This document shows positions 16,099 to 25,879 of a DNA stretch of 64,000 nt, in pieces. The stretch spans positions 2,976,001 through 3,040,000 of the forward strand of contig OZ244895.1 in assembly GCA_965221555.1 (NCBI GenBank), read 5' to 3'. Below the pieces are notes generated by a model, which was given only the letters and a program-made list of their open reading frames with translations, ran no database searches and was not told where the DNA came from. The translations under genes and the position numbers were made by a program. Every line of letters begins with the position of its first letter. The first letter of the stretch is position 1. Origin of the DNA: JAJEAD01 sp965221555. Lineage in GTDB: Bacteria > Pseudomonadota > Gammaproteobacteria > HK1.

Positions 16099-17205
16099 TC
16101 ACAGCTCTAATGGCGGCTCGACGCCATGGGTTACGAAGAGGTCTGTCAAGTCATCGACGGTCATATCGAGCAAACCCGCTGCGCGCCGCATGGAGATGTG
16201 CCCCTTACCCAGAGCCGAAGCGAGAACCTCTACGAACAGCCTGGAATAGAGAGCAGGCGTCTTGCCCGTCGCGACCTCATGACCGTTGTTGCGCAAGGCT
16301 GCCTCAGGCAGCGAGCGCGCCACCGAAAGTTTCAGGTGGCCAAGCGCAACCAGCCGCCAGCGCAGGGCCGAAGACGTCACCCGAAGCTCTTCCGCGACCA
16401 CGTTCAGCCGTACAATGAGTTCTTCCTCTCCCAACGACCTCCAGTCTCCGTGTCGCTCCAACGCTGCCATCGGCATCAGCACCGCTGCGGCAAAGTTGTT
16501 GGCGAGCTGCTCCACCCGATTGCCGCCGATCTCCCTCGCCTCTTCCGAGTGTTCCGGCGGCATCGCTTCCCAGGTCAGGATGTGAAAGAGCTCGTGCGCG
16601 AGATCGAAGTGGCGGCGGCCCTCGACTTCCCGGCGTGCGATCAGCACCGCGTCCAGTTCGGGCAGGTGGCAAGCCGCCCCGGAAATCCCTTTGAAGGCGT
16701 CCACCATGAGCACCAGGATGCCAAGCTCCCGCTCCATCACTTCGGCCAGACCCCTGGCCGGCACCTCGCCGAGACCGAATTCTGTCACGAACCGCTCACC
16801 GGCCCGCATGGCGTCCTCGAAACGCGAATGGCGGGTCAGGCCCAGCGCCTGACGCATGAGAGGAGTCTCCCGCCCGACCTGCAGGGCCAGAGTACGAAAC
16901 GCCGCGATCCACCGCCCGGCCTTCTGTTCATACTGGCTGAGCTGTTCGGCTCGAACGCCGGACTGGCGCCACGAGAAGCGGCCTTCGCCGACGAGACGAA
17001 AGGGATCGGTGAAGTACTCTAGTGACGCTTCCAGCTTCTCCAACACCAGCACGAGTTCGTCCGCCGAGACACGGCGCGTGCCGGTCTCGATGGCCGAGAC
17101 GGTCTGCCGATCCTTGAAGCCGAGTATCCGTGCAAGGTCGTCCTGCGAGAGCTTGCGCTCCTCGCGCAACGCCTTGAGTCTCATACCAATCAGCTGTGTG
17201 GACAT
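16099..17205 (-). CDS. XRE-type HTH regulator fused to ImmA/IrrE metallopeptidase
   Basis: 368 residues. Residues 8-65 form a Cro/XRE helix-turn-helix (LSQDDLARILGFKDRQTVSA). Residues around 190-245 form the ImmA/IrrE (COG2856) zinc protease, with H204-E205-L-F-H208 in DLAHELFHIL and a later glutamate in VEQLANNFAAAVLMP. The C-terminal region, SSALRWRLVALGHLK onward, is helical and unassigned. Such proteins repress an operon and are inactivated or cleave a partner on stress. The PIN gene follows 7 bp downstream, consistent with an antitoxin/regulator and toxin. A near-perfect 24-bp palindrome at 17230-17253 is the obvious operator. A frameshifted copy of the 3' end is at 12018-12330. Confidence 0.88.
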   Translation of the reverse strand: MSTQLIGMRLKALREERKLSQDDLARILGFKDRQTVSAIETGTRRVSADELVLVLEKLEASLEYFTDPFRLVGEGRFSWRQSGVRAEQLSQYEQKAGRWIAAFRTLALQVGRETPLMRQALGLTRHSRFEDAMRAGERFVTEFGLGEVPARGLAEVMERELGILVLMVDAFKGISGAACHLPELDAVLIARREVEGRRHFDLAHELFHILTWEAMPPEHSEEAREIGGNRVEQLANNFAAAVLMPMAALERHGDWRSLGEEELIVRLNVVAEELRVTSSALRWRLVALGHLKLSVARSLPEAALRNNGHEVATGKTPALYSRLFVEVLASALGKGHISMRRAAGLLDMTVDDLTDLFVTHGVEPPLEL

Positions 17206-17229
17206 GGCGACTTCTGATACCTAATCTTG

Positions 17230-17253
17230 TCTTGCAATGTAATACATGCAAGA
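17230..17253. promoter_or_regulatory. Palindromic operator upstream of the XRE/ImmA-PIN operon
   Basis: Arms TCTTGCA (17230-17236) and TGCAAGA (17247-17253) are perfect inverts, and the spacer contains the smaller palindrome TGTAATACA. It lies 25-48 bp upstream of the XRE/ImmA ATG, where an autorepressor would bind. Confidence 0.75.
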
Positions 17254-17509
17254 AGTTATTGCTACAGGGTGATCACAGGACGCGCTGTTACTGCGACATC
17301 CCGAGGTCCATCCCTGTCCCTCGGTAGGGTTGTGGCACGGAAGGCTCGCGGTCTGCCGTCTTCGGCGGCGCCTTCCCGCGCTCCTTCCTCGCTTCGGGTC
17401 CGTACTCCAAGCGCTGAGGGGCGCTTCGCTTCGGCTACCTGATGCCATCCAGCGCCGCCGGGCACACCGGAATCCGGAGGCGCCTGCGCTCGGAGGCTTG
17501 GGCAGAGCC

Positions 17510-17569
17510 GCTTCTCCTTCATGAGGCGTAACGCCTCGATCGCGCCCCGCGCCCCCGGTGTCTTCCATC
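17510..17569 (-). pseudogene. 5' fragment of an amidase gene
   Basis: On the minus strand, about 60 bp starting ATGGAA read, in the restored frame, GAIEALRLMKEKRL, against GAVEALRLMKEKRL at residues 10-23 of the amidase at 12322-13746. Homology stops abruptly after this and no amidase core is present. It lies upstream of the intact XRE/ImmA gene. Confidence 0.7.
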
Positions 17570-17624
17570 CGCGGCGAGACTTTGTCAGCCTTGCCGCCGG
17601 AATCAAGCCGGGACCGTGACCGTG

Positions 17625-20357
17625 ATGACTGACAAAGCAAGCTCCTCCGCCGCCAGGCGCGAGGTGCGCCTCGAAGACTACCGCCCGCCGCCCTTCCTGG
17701 TGGATCGGATCGACCTCGACATCGAGCTCTCGGCGGCGGAGTCGCTCGTGACCTCGACGCTTGCGGTGCGGCGCGCACCCGACACCCCGCCCGACGAAGC
17801 GCTCGTCCTCGACGGCACCGATCTCGAGCTTGTGGACGTGGCCTACGAGGGCCGTACCCTCTCCGCGAACGAGTACGGATTCGACGAGGACGGCGGACTC
17901 GTCCTGCCCCCCTCCTTCTTCGACCGGGAGCGGGGCGACGCGGGGCCGGCCGACCCCTACGCCCCGTTCTCGCTGCGGGTACGGACCCGGGTGTTTCCCG
18001 AGCGCAACACCGGATACAAGGGGCTCTACGCTTCGAACGGAATCCTCTGCACCCAGTGCGAGGCGGAGGACTTCCGGCGCATCACCTTCTATCCCGACCG
18101 CCCGGACGTACTCGCCCGCTTCACGACCACCCTGCACGCCAGGCAAAGCGACTTCCCGGTGCTTCTGTCCAACGGAAACTTGGTGGCGAGCGGCGAGAGC
18201 GAGGACGGCCGGCACTGGGTGCGCTGGGAAGACCCCTTCCCCAAGCCCTCCTACCTCTTCGCGATCGTCGCGGGCGACCTGGCCTGCGTCGAGCGCGTCC
18301 ACACCACCGGGTCCGGCCGGGAGGTGCAGCTTCGCATCTACACCGAGGCCCACAACATCGAGCGCTGTGACCACGCAATGGACGCGCTCCAGAAGTCGAT
18401 GCGCTGGGACGAGGAGACCTACGGCCTGGAATGCGACCTCGATCTCTACATGATTGTGGCGGTCGACCACTTCAACATGGGCGCGATGGAGAACAAGGGC
18501 CTCAACGTCTTCAACTCGCGCTTTGTGCTCGCCGATCCGCAGAGCGCGACCGACTCCGATTACGCCAACATCGAGACGGTGATAAGCCACGAGTACTTCC
18601 ACAACTGGACCGGAAACCGCGTGACCTGCCGCGACTGGTTCCAGCTCAGCCTCAAGGAGGGGCTCACAGTGTTCCGGGATCAGCAGTTCACCGCCGCGAT
18701 GGGCTCCGCGGCGGTGAAACGCATCCGCGATGCGCGCTTCATTCGCGACCACCAGTTCAGGGAAGACTCCGGCCCCGACGCCCATCCCGTACGCCCCGAC
18801 GCTTACGAGGCCATCGACAACTTCTATACCGCGACGGTGTACTTCAAGGGCGCGGAGGTCATCCGCATGATGCACACCCTGCTCGGCGCGGACGGATTCC
18901 GGCGCGGGATGGACCGGTACTTCGAGCGCCACGACGGGCAGGCAGTCACCACCGACGACTTCGTGGCCGCGATGGAAGACGCAACGGGGACCGATCTGGG
19001 GCAGTTCCGGCGCTGGTATGTGCAGGCGGGCACTCCGGTCTTGCGCATCGAGCGCGAATACGACCCCGAGCGGCGCACTCTCGATCTGCGGGTGGAGCAG
19101 TGGATTCCGGAGACTGCGGGAGGCGAGCGCGCGAAGCCCATGCACATACCGCTCGCGCTCGGTCTCCTCGGCCCGGAGGGAGAGATCCTCACCCCCGACC
19201 GCACCGGCACGTCGGCCCGGGTCGCCGAGCACGGAACCCTCATGCTCGATCTGCGCAATCGCAGGGAGGAATTCCGTCTGGACGGCATCGACGCTCCCCC
19301 CTTCGTCTCGGCGCTTCGCGGTTTCTCCGCCCCGGTCAAGCTGCAGGTCGAGCGCTCCGACGAGGAACTGGCCACCCTCCTTGCTCATGATCCCGATCCC
19401 TACGCACGCTGGGACGCGGGACAGCAGCTCGCGCTGGCGCGTCTCGACCGCCTCATCGCCGCGGGCGGCGCCTTCGCCGACGGCACGCCGCCCGCCGACG
19501 CGCCCTTCGTCGAAGCCCTGCGCGCGGTGCTGCGAGGCCCGGCCATCGACGGCGCTCTCGCCGCCGAGCTCCTGACCCTGCCCTCCGAGGCTTACCTCGC
19601 CGAACGCATGGAGCGCATCGACGTGGAAGCGATCCACCGGGCGAGACAGGCTCTGCGTCGCGCTCTCGGGGAAGCGCTCTCGGACGACTTCGATGCGGTG
19701 CGGCGGCGTCTTCTCGCCGACGCTCTGCCCTACCGCTTCGACACGGAGGGTGCGGCGCGGCGCGCGCTCGCGAACGTCTGCCTCGCGTATCTCGCCGCCA
19801 CCGGCAGCGCGGCCGCTCGCGCGCAATGCCTGGACCACTTCCAGAGCGCGGACAACATGACGGATGTGGTGGGTGCGCTCGGCGCTCTTGCCGACATCGA
19901 CTGCGAAGAACGCACCGAGACTCATGCCCGCTTCGAAGAGCGCTGGCGCAACGATCCGCTCGCCATGGACAAGTGGTTTTCGCTTCAGGCCACCTCCGCC
20001 CTTCCCGACACCCTCCACCGGGTGACGAATCTGCTCTCGCACCCCGTCTTCGATCTCGAGAACCCGAACCGGGTGCGCGCCCTCGTCTACGCGTTCTGTG
20101 TGGGCAATCCGGCGCGCTTTCACGCCGCGGACGGGGCCGGGTACCGCTTCTGGGTCGAGCGGATGCGAGAGATCGATCCCCTGAACCCCGAGGTGGCGGC
20201 GCGCCTCGCCGGCGCCCTCACCCACTTCCGCCGCTACGACGACGCGCGCCGCGAGGGCATGGCCGCCGCGATGGAAGAGGTGCTCGCGTTGCCGAAGCTC
20301 TCGAAGAACACCCGTGAAATCCTGACCCGGGCGCTCGCGTCCCGTCCGCGCGGATAG
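17625..20357 (+). CDS. pepN: Aminopeptidase N (M1 metallopeptidase)
   Basis: 910 residues, slightly longer than the Escherichia coli enzyme (870). The exopeptidase motif GAMENKG is near residue 287, and the zinc site HEYFHNWTGNR (H322, E323, H326) is followed by the third ligand E345 in SLKEGLT. Downstream are the Ig-like DUF3458 segment and a long helical C-terminal domain. It releases N-terminal amino acids from peptides in the cytoplasm. The ATG at 17625 is chosen; an in-frame GTG lies 9 bp earlier but sits too close to the GGGA site. It is transcribed away from the XRE/ImmA operon and appears monocistronic. Confidence 0.95.
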   Translation: MTDKASSSAARREVRLEDYRPPPFLVDRIDLDIELSAAESLVTSTLAVRRAPDTPPDEALVLDGTDLELVDVAYEGRTLSANEYGFDEDGGLVLPPSFFDRERGDAGPADPYAPFSLRVRTRVFPERNTGYKGLYASNGILCTQCEAEDFRRITFYPDRPDVLARFTTTLHARQSDFPVLLSNGNLVASGESEDGRHWVRWEDPFPKPSYLFAIVAGDLACVERVHTTGSGREVQLRIYTEAHNIERCDHAMDALQKSMRWDEETYGLECDLDLYMIVAVDHFNMGAMENKGLNVFNSRFVLADPQSATDSDYANIETVISHEYFHNWTGNRVTCRDWFQLSLKEGLTVFRDQQFTAAMGSAAVKRIRDARFIRDHQFREDSGPDAHPVRPDAYEAIDNFYTATVYFKGAEVIRMMHTLLGADGFRRGMDRYFERHDGQAVTTDDFVAAMEDATGTDLGQFRRWYVQAGTPVLRIEREYDPERRTLDLRVEQWIPETAGGERAKPMHIPLALGLLGPEGEILTPDRTGTSARVAEHGTLMLDLRNRREEFRLDGIDAPPFVSALRGFSAPVKLQVERSDEELATLLAHDPDPYARWDAGQQLALARLDRLIAAGGAFADGTPPADAPFVEALRAVLRGPAIDGALAAELLTLPSEAYLAERMERIDVEAIHRARQALRRALGEALSDDFDAVRRRLLADALPYRFDTEGAARRALANVCLAYLAATGSAAARAQCLDHFQSADNMTDVVGALGALADIDCEERTETHARFEERWRNDPLAMDKWFSLQATSALPDTLHRVTNLLSHPVFDLENPNRVRALVYAFCVGNPARFHAADGAGYRFWVERMREIDPLNPEVAARLAGALTHFRRYDDARREGMAAAMEEVLALPKLSKNTREILTRALASRPRG

Positions 20358-20513
20358 TGGCGCGAGAAGGCGCGGTGGGCGCACCATGAGGGCGGTTGCG
20401 ACTCGAGAGCAGTACTCGGTCGCCGACCGGCGCCGGGAGGGGACCCGGCGGCATTGCGACTTCGTCGGTGTCGACCCGCACCAGCGAAAGACCCACTTCG
20501 AGAGGTGTTTCAG

Positions 20514-21281
20514 ATGACTTCAGTCTACCGCTACGACTTTACCGGGCTCCGGGTCTTCCTGACCGGCGGTGCGCGCGGGATGGGAAAGGGAATTGCCGAA
20601 ACCTTCGCGGACTGGGGAGCCACGGTAGGGGTGACCGACAGCAACGAGACGGGGGCGGCGGACACCGCGCGAGCGATCGTCGGGCGCGGGGGCCGGGCCA
20701 CGAGTCACCCGATTGACGTCTCCGACGAGCACTCGGTGCAGGAGGCGCTCGATGCGTTTTGCGAAAGCGCCGGCGGCGTCGACCTTGTCATCAACGCCGC
20801 CGGCGTGCTCTCGGTGCATTCCGTGGTGGACATGGATGTGGCGGAGTGGCGCCGCGTACTCGACGTGAACGCCACCGGGTCATTCATCGTGGTCCGGGCG
20901 GCGGCCAGGGCGATGATCGAACGGCAAGCCTCGGGCTCCATCGTCTGTATCGCCTCGATTGGCGGAAAGACGGGCAGCCCGGGTCTGGCCCACTACAGCG
21001 CATCGAAGTTCGCGGTGATCGGCCTGGTTCAGAGCCTTGCCCGGGAGCTCGGGGATCACGACATCCGAGTCAACGCCATCTGTCCCGGCACCGTGCTCAC
21101 GCAGATGATCGACGATCTGGCCGAGGCCTGGGCGATGCCCGTGGAGGAGATGCTCGATCAGCAGACCCAGAAGCGTGCTCAGACCCCGGCCGAAATCGCG
21201 CTCGGCATCGCCGGCCTGCACGTCAACACCGCGGTGACGGGGCAGTCTCTCAACGTGGACGGCGGCCACGTGTTTCACTGA
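20514..21281 (+). CDS. Short-chain dehydrogenase/reductase (SDR)
   Basis: 255 residues with the classical SDR plan: TGGARGMGKGIAE nucleotide-binding motif (TGxxxGxG), NAAGVLS, the catalytic Ser in CIASIGG, YSASK with the catalytic Tyr and Lys, and the ICPGTVLT segment after it. It is an NAD(P)-dependent oxidoreductase of the 3-oxoacyl reductase/alcohol dehydrogenase type; the acidic TDSNE after strand 2 favours NAD(H), which is inference. A GAGAGG site lies 8 bp before the ATG. It follows pepN by 156 bp and converges on ada. Confidence 0.88.
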   Translation: MTSVYRYDFTGLRVFLTGGARGMGKGIAETFADWGATVGVTDSNETGAADTARAIVGRGGRATSHPIDVSDEHSVQEALDAFCESAGGVDLVINAAGVLSVHSVVDMDVAEWRRVLDVNATGSFIVVRAAARAMIERQASGSIVCIASIGGKTGSPGLAHYSASKFAVIGLVQSLARELGDHDIRVNAICPGTVLTQMIDDLAEAWAMPVEEMLDQQTQKRAQTPAEIALGIAGLHVNTAVTGQSLNVDGGHVFH

Positions 21282-21510
21282 GGGAGGGAGTCAAGGACCG
21301 GTCGGCCGTCCGTCCTGTTCCGCCGATCCGGGGAGCGCTCTCCCGCTCCCGCGAGTGCGATTCGGTAGTGGAACACCGGGAGGTTGCGGTTGATCCGCGG
21401 GGAGACCCGCACCGGCACACGCGGGCAGATCTTCGCGCCCATAGCGCATTGGGCAGCGAAGGGCGGAAGTGTCGGAAGGCGCCAGCAGGGTCCGCAAGGC
21501 GCCAGCAGAC

Positions 21511-22608
<1,098 letters not shown>

Positions 22609-22625
22609 GGTCTCGCTCCTCATCG

Positions 22626-22639
22626 GTCTGTCGACAGAC
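22626..22639. promoter_or_regulatory. 14-bp palindrome upstream of ada
   Basis: GTCTGTCGACAGAC is a perfect palindrome 18-31 bp upstream of the ada ATG. It does not resemble the enteric Ada box or a LexA box exactly, so the binding factor, if any, is unknown. Confidence 0.4.
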
Positions 22640-22901
22640 GCCGCGCTACGGCCCGCGGCGTCGAGAGCGATGATGGCTCGGGGCCAGGCGCCATGCGCCC
22701 CGATCCTTGCTCTCGATTCCGACGAGAGCGCCCGGCGCCACGCGCAGGGCGCGGCTCTCGTGCCGGACGCGCCGTGGAGCCGTCCATGCCGGCCAATGAA
22801 CGTCCGCACCCGTTGATTGGTGGATGGTTGACGGCTACAGGCAAGCGCTCCTTCGGGCTCCGCGGCCCCGCCACGGGGAGCCCGGTCGCGAATCCATTCC
22901 C

Positions 22902-24917
22902 TCAGACGAGCTTTCTCGGCACCGTCGCGTCCCAGGTCCGGGTAAACACCCGGGTGTCGTCTTCGTAGGCGTCGAGGGTGGCGGAGATCAGGAAGTCCTC
23001 CTTCGTGCAGGTCATGACGCTGCGCGTCTCGGTGCGGATGTTCCAGCCCGGGCGCTCGAAGGTGATGCGATAGCTCGCCTCGTGCCGGGCGGAGAGCGGA
23101 TCCTCGCCGACGATGCTGATGCGGTCCCGCCCCGCGCCGCTGTAGGTGAGATCGGGGCCTTTGACGTGGTAGCGGCCGCGGTCCTTGATCACGTCGACCG
23201 TCAGTTCTTCGCTGTCGGCGTCGAAGTGGATACGCCGGCCCCGCTGGTAGGGCACTTCGCTCGTGTGGGGACTGGGCAATGCCGCTTCCGGTTCCGGAAA
23301 GTCCGCCAGCGCGGCGTCGCTCTCTCGCGCTTCGCGTACGGGCAGCACCAGGGTGCTGGCGCCGGCGATGAGCGTGAGGGTAACCGGCGCGGGCGAGGGC
23401 CAGGCGCGCGGCCACCAGGCCGTGCCGAGCGCGACGCGCAAGGCTCGCCCCGCCTCGAAGCGGTGGGCGATGTCGTTAAGCTGCACCCGCACCCGGTAGC
23501 GGCGTCCGGGCTCGAGCGCCTCGGGGTGTTCGTGGCTCTCCCGGTGGGTGAGGTTCAGCAGCCCGTAGGTGACCTGGGTGGCGGCGCCATCCGGCGCTAC
23601 GTCGTTGAGACGCACGGCGATGATGGCGTTCGGGCGATCGACGGCGAGCTCAAGCTCCACCACCGGGGGGCCGAGGATCTCGAGGGGTGCGGACAGCGGA
23701 GGGGAGTCGAAACACAGCGACTGCCCGTCCTCGAGGCGCTGATCGAGGGGCATCTCGGCCGCGTATCCGTAGGGACACCACTCCCCCGCGTAGAGGCCGA
23801 CGCGCTGCGGCGAGCGGTGGACGAGCTCCCGCTTCGCCCCCGGCTGCACCGCAAGGCCGTCCGCATTGAGGGCGAGACGCCGGTTCTCGATGTGGGGAGA
23901 GGGCCAGCGCTCCTCGGCCACCCAGCGCCCCGGACGCTCGGTGTACTCGGGCTGCGGCGGCACTCCTTCCTGCATCCAGACGCGGTACATGGGCTCGTCC
24001 TCGATGCCGGTGTCGATGCCCTTGAGATACTGGTCCCACCAGCGCAGCGCGTCCTGCTCGAATCCGATGCAGGGTCCGGGGATGCAGGCATTGGGCCACG
24101 CGTGGGGCCAGGGGCCGATGAGACCGCGGCGCGGGCAGGAAAGCCCTTCGAGCAGACGCGGAATCGCGTTGCTGTAGCCGTCCGCCCATCCCCCGACCGC
24201 ATACACCGCGCACTCGATGGCGGAGAAGTCCTCGCACACCGAGCCGTGCTTCCACTGTGCGTCGCGGTGGGCGTGCTCGAGCCAGGGAACGATCCACGGG
24301 TCGCCGTGCGCGAGGCGTTCCATCCACATCTCGCGCCAGCGCTCCCCGACCACGGTGGGGTCGGGCGGGCGCGAGTTGAACGCGAACATGGTGGCCGCCC
24401 AGCTCATGTTCTCGGTGATGAGGCAGCCGCCCATGTAGTGGATGTCGTCGGCGTAGCGGTCGTCGGTGGAACAGGCGGTGATGATCGCCTTGAGCGCGGG
24501 CGGACGCAGCGCCGCGACCTGGAGCGCGTTGAATCCGCCCCAGGAGATACCGGTCATCCCGACCGTGCCGCTGCACCAGGGCTGCGCGGCGAGCCAGGCG
24601 ATCACCTCGACCGCGTCGTCGAGCTCCTGCTGCGTATACTCGTCACGCATCAGCCCGTCGGAGTCCCCGGTGCCGCGCATGTCGACGCGAAGCGAAGCGT
24701 AGCCGTGTCCCGCGTAGTAGGCGTGCTTGGTGGCATCGCGGATCGCGGTGAAGTCGCGGCGGCGGTAGGGGATGTACTCGAGGATGGCGGGCACCGGGTC
24801 CGACTCCGCGTCCTCGGGTATCCACATCCGGGCCGCGAGGCGGCAGCCGTCGGAGAGCGGAATCCACAGCGTCTCGATCTCCCGCACCCGGCGGGGAAAC
24901 TTCTCGATGTACTTCAT
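22902..24917 (-). CDS. CocE/NonD family hydrolase (X-Pro dipeptidyl-peptidase fold)
   Basis: 671 residues. An N-terminal alpha/beta hydrolase has its nucleophile at S125 in GISWGGFN, preceded by VDMRGTGDSDG; the C-terminal beta-rich domain is that of X-Pro dipeptidyl-peptidases and the cocaine esterase CocE. Substrates in this family are esters, acyl-amides or peptides; the real one is unknown. There is no signal peptide in the chosen form. The start MKYIEKFPRRVREIETLWIP fits family alignments; an ATG 18 bp upstream is possible and neither has a strong ribosome site. It is divergent from the molybdopterin-binding-domain gene and follows ada in the opposite sense of travel. Confidence 0.85.
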   Translation of the reverse strand: MKYIEKFPRRVREIETLWIPLSDGCRLAARMWIPEDAESDPVPAILEYIPYRRRDFTAIRDATKHAYYAGHGYASLRVDMRGTGDSDGLMRDEYTQQELDDAVEVIAWLAAQPWCSGTVGMTGISWGGFNALQVAALRPPALKAIITACSTDDRYADDIHYMGGCLITENMSWAATMFAFNSRPPDPTVVGERWREMWMERLAHGDPWIVPWLEHAHRDAQWKHGSVCEDFSAIECAVYAVGGWADGYSNAIPRLLEGLSCPRRGLIGPWPHAWPNACIPGPCIGFEQDALRWWDQYLKGIDTGIEDEPMYRVWMQEGVPPQPEYTERPGRWVAEERWPSPHIENRRLALNADGLAVQPGAKRELVHRSPQRVGLYAGEWCPYGYAAEMPLDQRLEDGQSLCFDSPPLSAPLEILGPPVVELELAVDRPNAIIAVRLNDVAPDGAATQVTYGLLNLTHRESHEHPEALEPGRRYRVRVQLNDIAHRFEAGRALRVALGTAWWPRAWPSPAPVTLTLIAGASTLVLPVREARESDAALADFPEPEAALPSPHTSEVPYQRGRRIHFDADSEELTVDVIKDRGRYHVKGPDLTYSGAGRDRISIVGEDPLSARHEASYRITFERPGWNIRTETRSVMTCTKEDFLISATLDAYEDDTRVFTRTWDATVPRKLV

Positions 24918-25051
24918 GGGCGCTGCACTTCGCATGGTGGCGGAAGGGGCGTGGTGAGTGTAGTCGTGGCGTCGTGGGAGTGTCACCGAGCGGGAATAGG
25001 CGCGCGCGCCCGGCGAGCGTAGACTCGCACCCCTCCAAGCCGGGAGCCGCC

Positions 25052-25801
25052 ATGCCGGGAAACGTTACCGCCGCCGCGCTCATCATCGGCAACGAGATCC
25101 TCTCCGGGCGCACCCAGGATCGAAACCTCTCCTTCCTCGGCGAGAAGCTCGGCGAGATCGGGATACGCCTCAAGGAAGCGCGGGTGGTGCCGGACGACGC
25201 CGAGGAGATTGCCGCCGCGCTCGATGCGCTGCGCACGCGCTACGACTACGTCTTCACCACCGGCGGCATCGGACCCACCCACGACGACATCACCGCGGAC
25301 AGCGTGGCCCAGGCCTTCGGGGTCGGCATCGACTACCACCCGGAGGTGTACGAAATCCTCAAGGCCTGGTTCGAGAGCAAGGGACTTGAAGCCAACGAGG
25401 CGCGAATGCGCATGGCGCGCATCCCCGACGGGGCGTCGGTGCTCGACAACGAGCTGACCCTCGCTCCGGGCTTTCAGATCGAGAACGTCTTCGTGCTCGC
25501 CGGCGTGCCCGCCATCGCCCGCAAGATGTTCGACGGCGCGAAGAACCGCCTCAGCGGCGGCGCTCCCATGTGTTCGCGCGCGATCAAGGTCCACGTCGGC
25601 GAAGGGACGGTGGCCGAGGAGCTCGGCACGATTCAGTCCGCCTTTCCCGACATCGACATCGGCAGCTACCCATGGTCGGACGGCGGGGTGTACGGCACCA
25701 GCCTGGTCATGCGCGGTACGCAGCCGGAACGCGTGGACGAAGCCTTCACGGAAGTCTTCGAGATGGCCAAACGCCTGGGCGGCGCCCCCCGGGAGGAGTA
25801 G
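25052..25801 (+). CDS. MoCF/molybdopterin-binding domain protein (CinA N-terminal-like)
   Basis: 249 residues. It starts AAALIIGNEILSGRTQD and contains the TTGGIGPTHDDIT motif of the MoeA/MogA/CinA molybdopterin-binding fold. The length covers only the CinA N-terminal domain; the nicotinamide-nucleotide amidase domain is missing. Proteins of this size are widespread and are often called competence/damage-inducible protein A, but a role in competence is unsupported; a pyrophosphatase-type activity is an inference from the CinA family. GGGAG precedes the ATG. Its downstream neighbour is a convergent MATE exporter. Confidence 0.85.
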   Translation: MPGNVTAAALIIGNEILSGRTQDRNLSFLGEKLGEIGIRLKEARVVPDDAEEIAAALDALRTRYDYVFTTGGIGPTHDDITADSVAQAFGVGIDYHPEVYEILKAWFESKGLEANEARMRMARIPDGASVLDNELTLAPGFQIENVFVLAGVPAIARKMFDGAKNRLSGGAPMCSRAIKVHVGEGTVAEELGTIQSAFPDIDIGSYPWSDGGVYGTSLVMRGTQPERVDEAFTEVFEMAKRLGGAPREE

Positions 25802-25879
25802 AGCCTCCCGTCCCGGCCCCGGCGAGATGTTCGTTGCGGTATGGACCGATCGATCGGTCTACACGCCGCCGAATTCGCT

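Larger units (their letters stand above)
17206..17624. other. Divergent intergenic region between XRE/ImmA gene and pepN
   Basis: About 420 bp without an intact gene. It contains the palindromic operator at 17230-17253 and, on the minus strand at 17510-17569, a fragment of an amidase gene start. The stretch from 17280 to 17500 is GC-rich and shows nothing I can identify. Confidence 0.6.

Noticed and set aside
17262..20387. Long open frame antisense to pepN
   Set aside because: Shadow of a clearly homologous gene. Only its 5'-distal end is of note, because it exposes the amidase fragment.
25052..25801. Full CinA competence protein
   Set aside because: Only the molybdopterin-binding domain is present; the amidase domain is missing and the frame ends cleanly.
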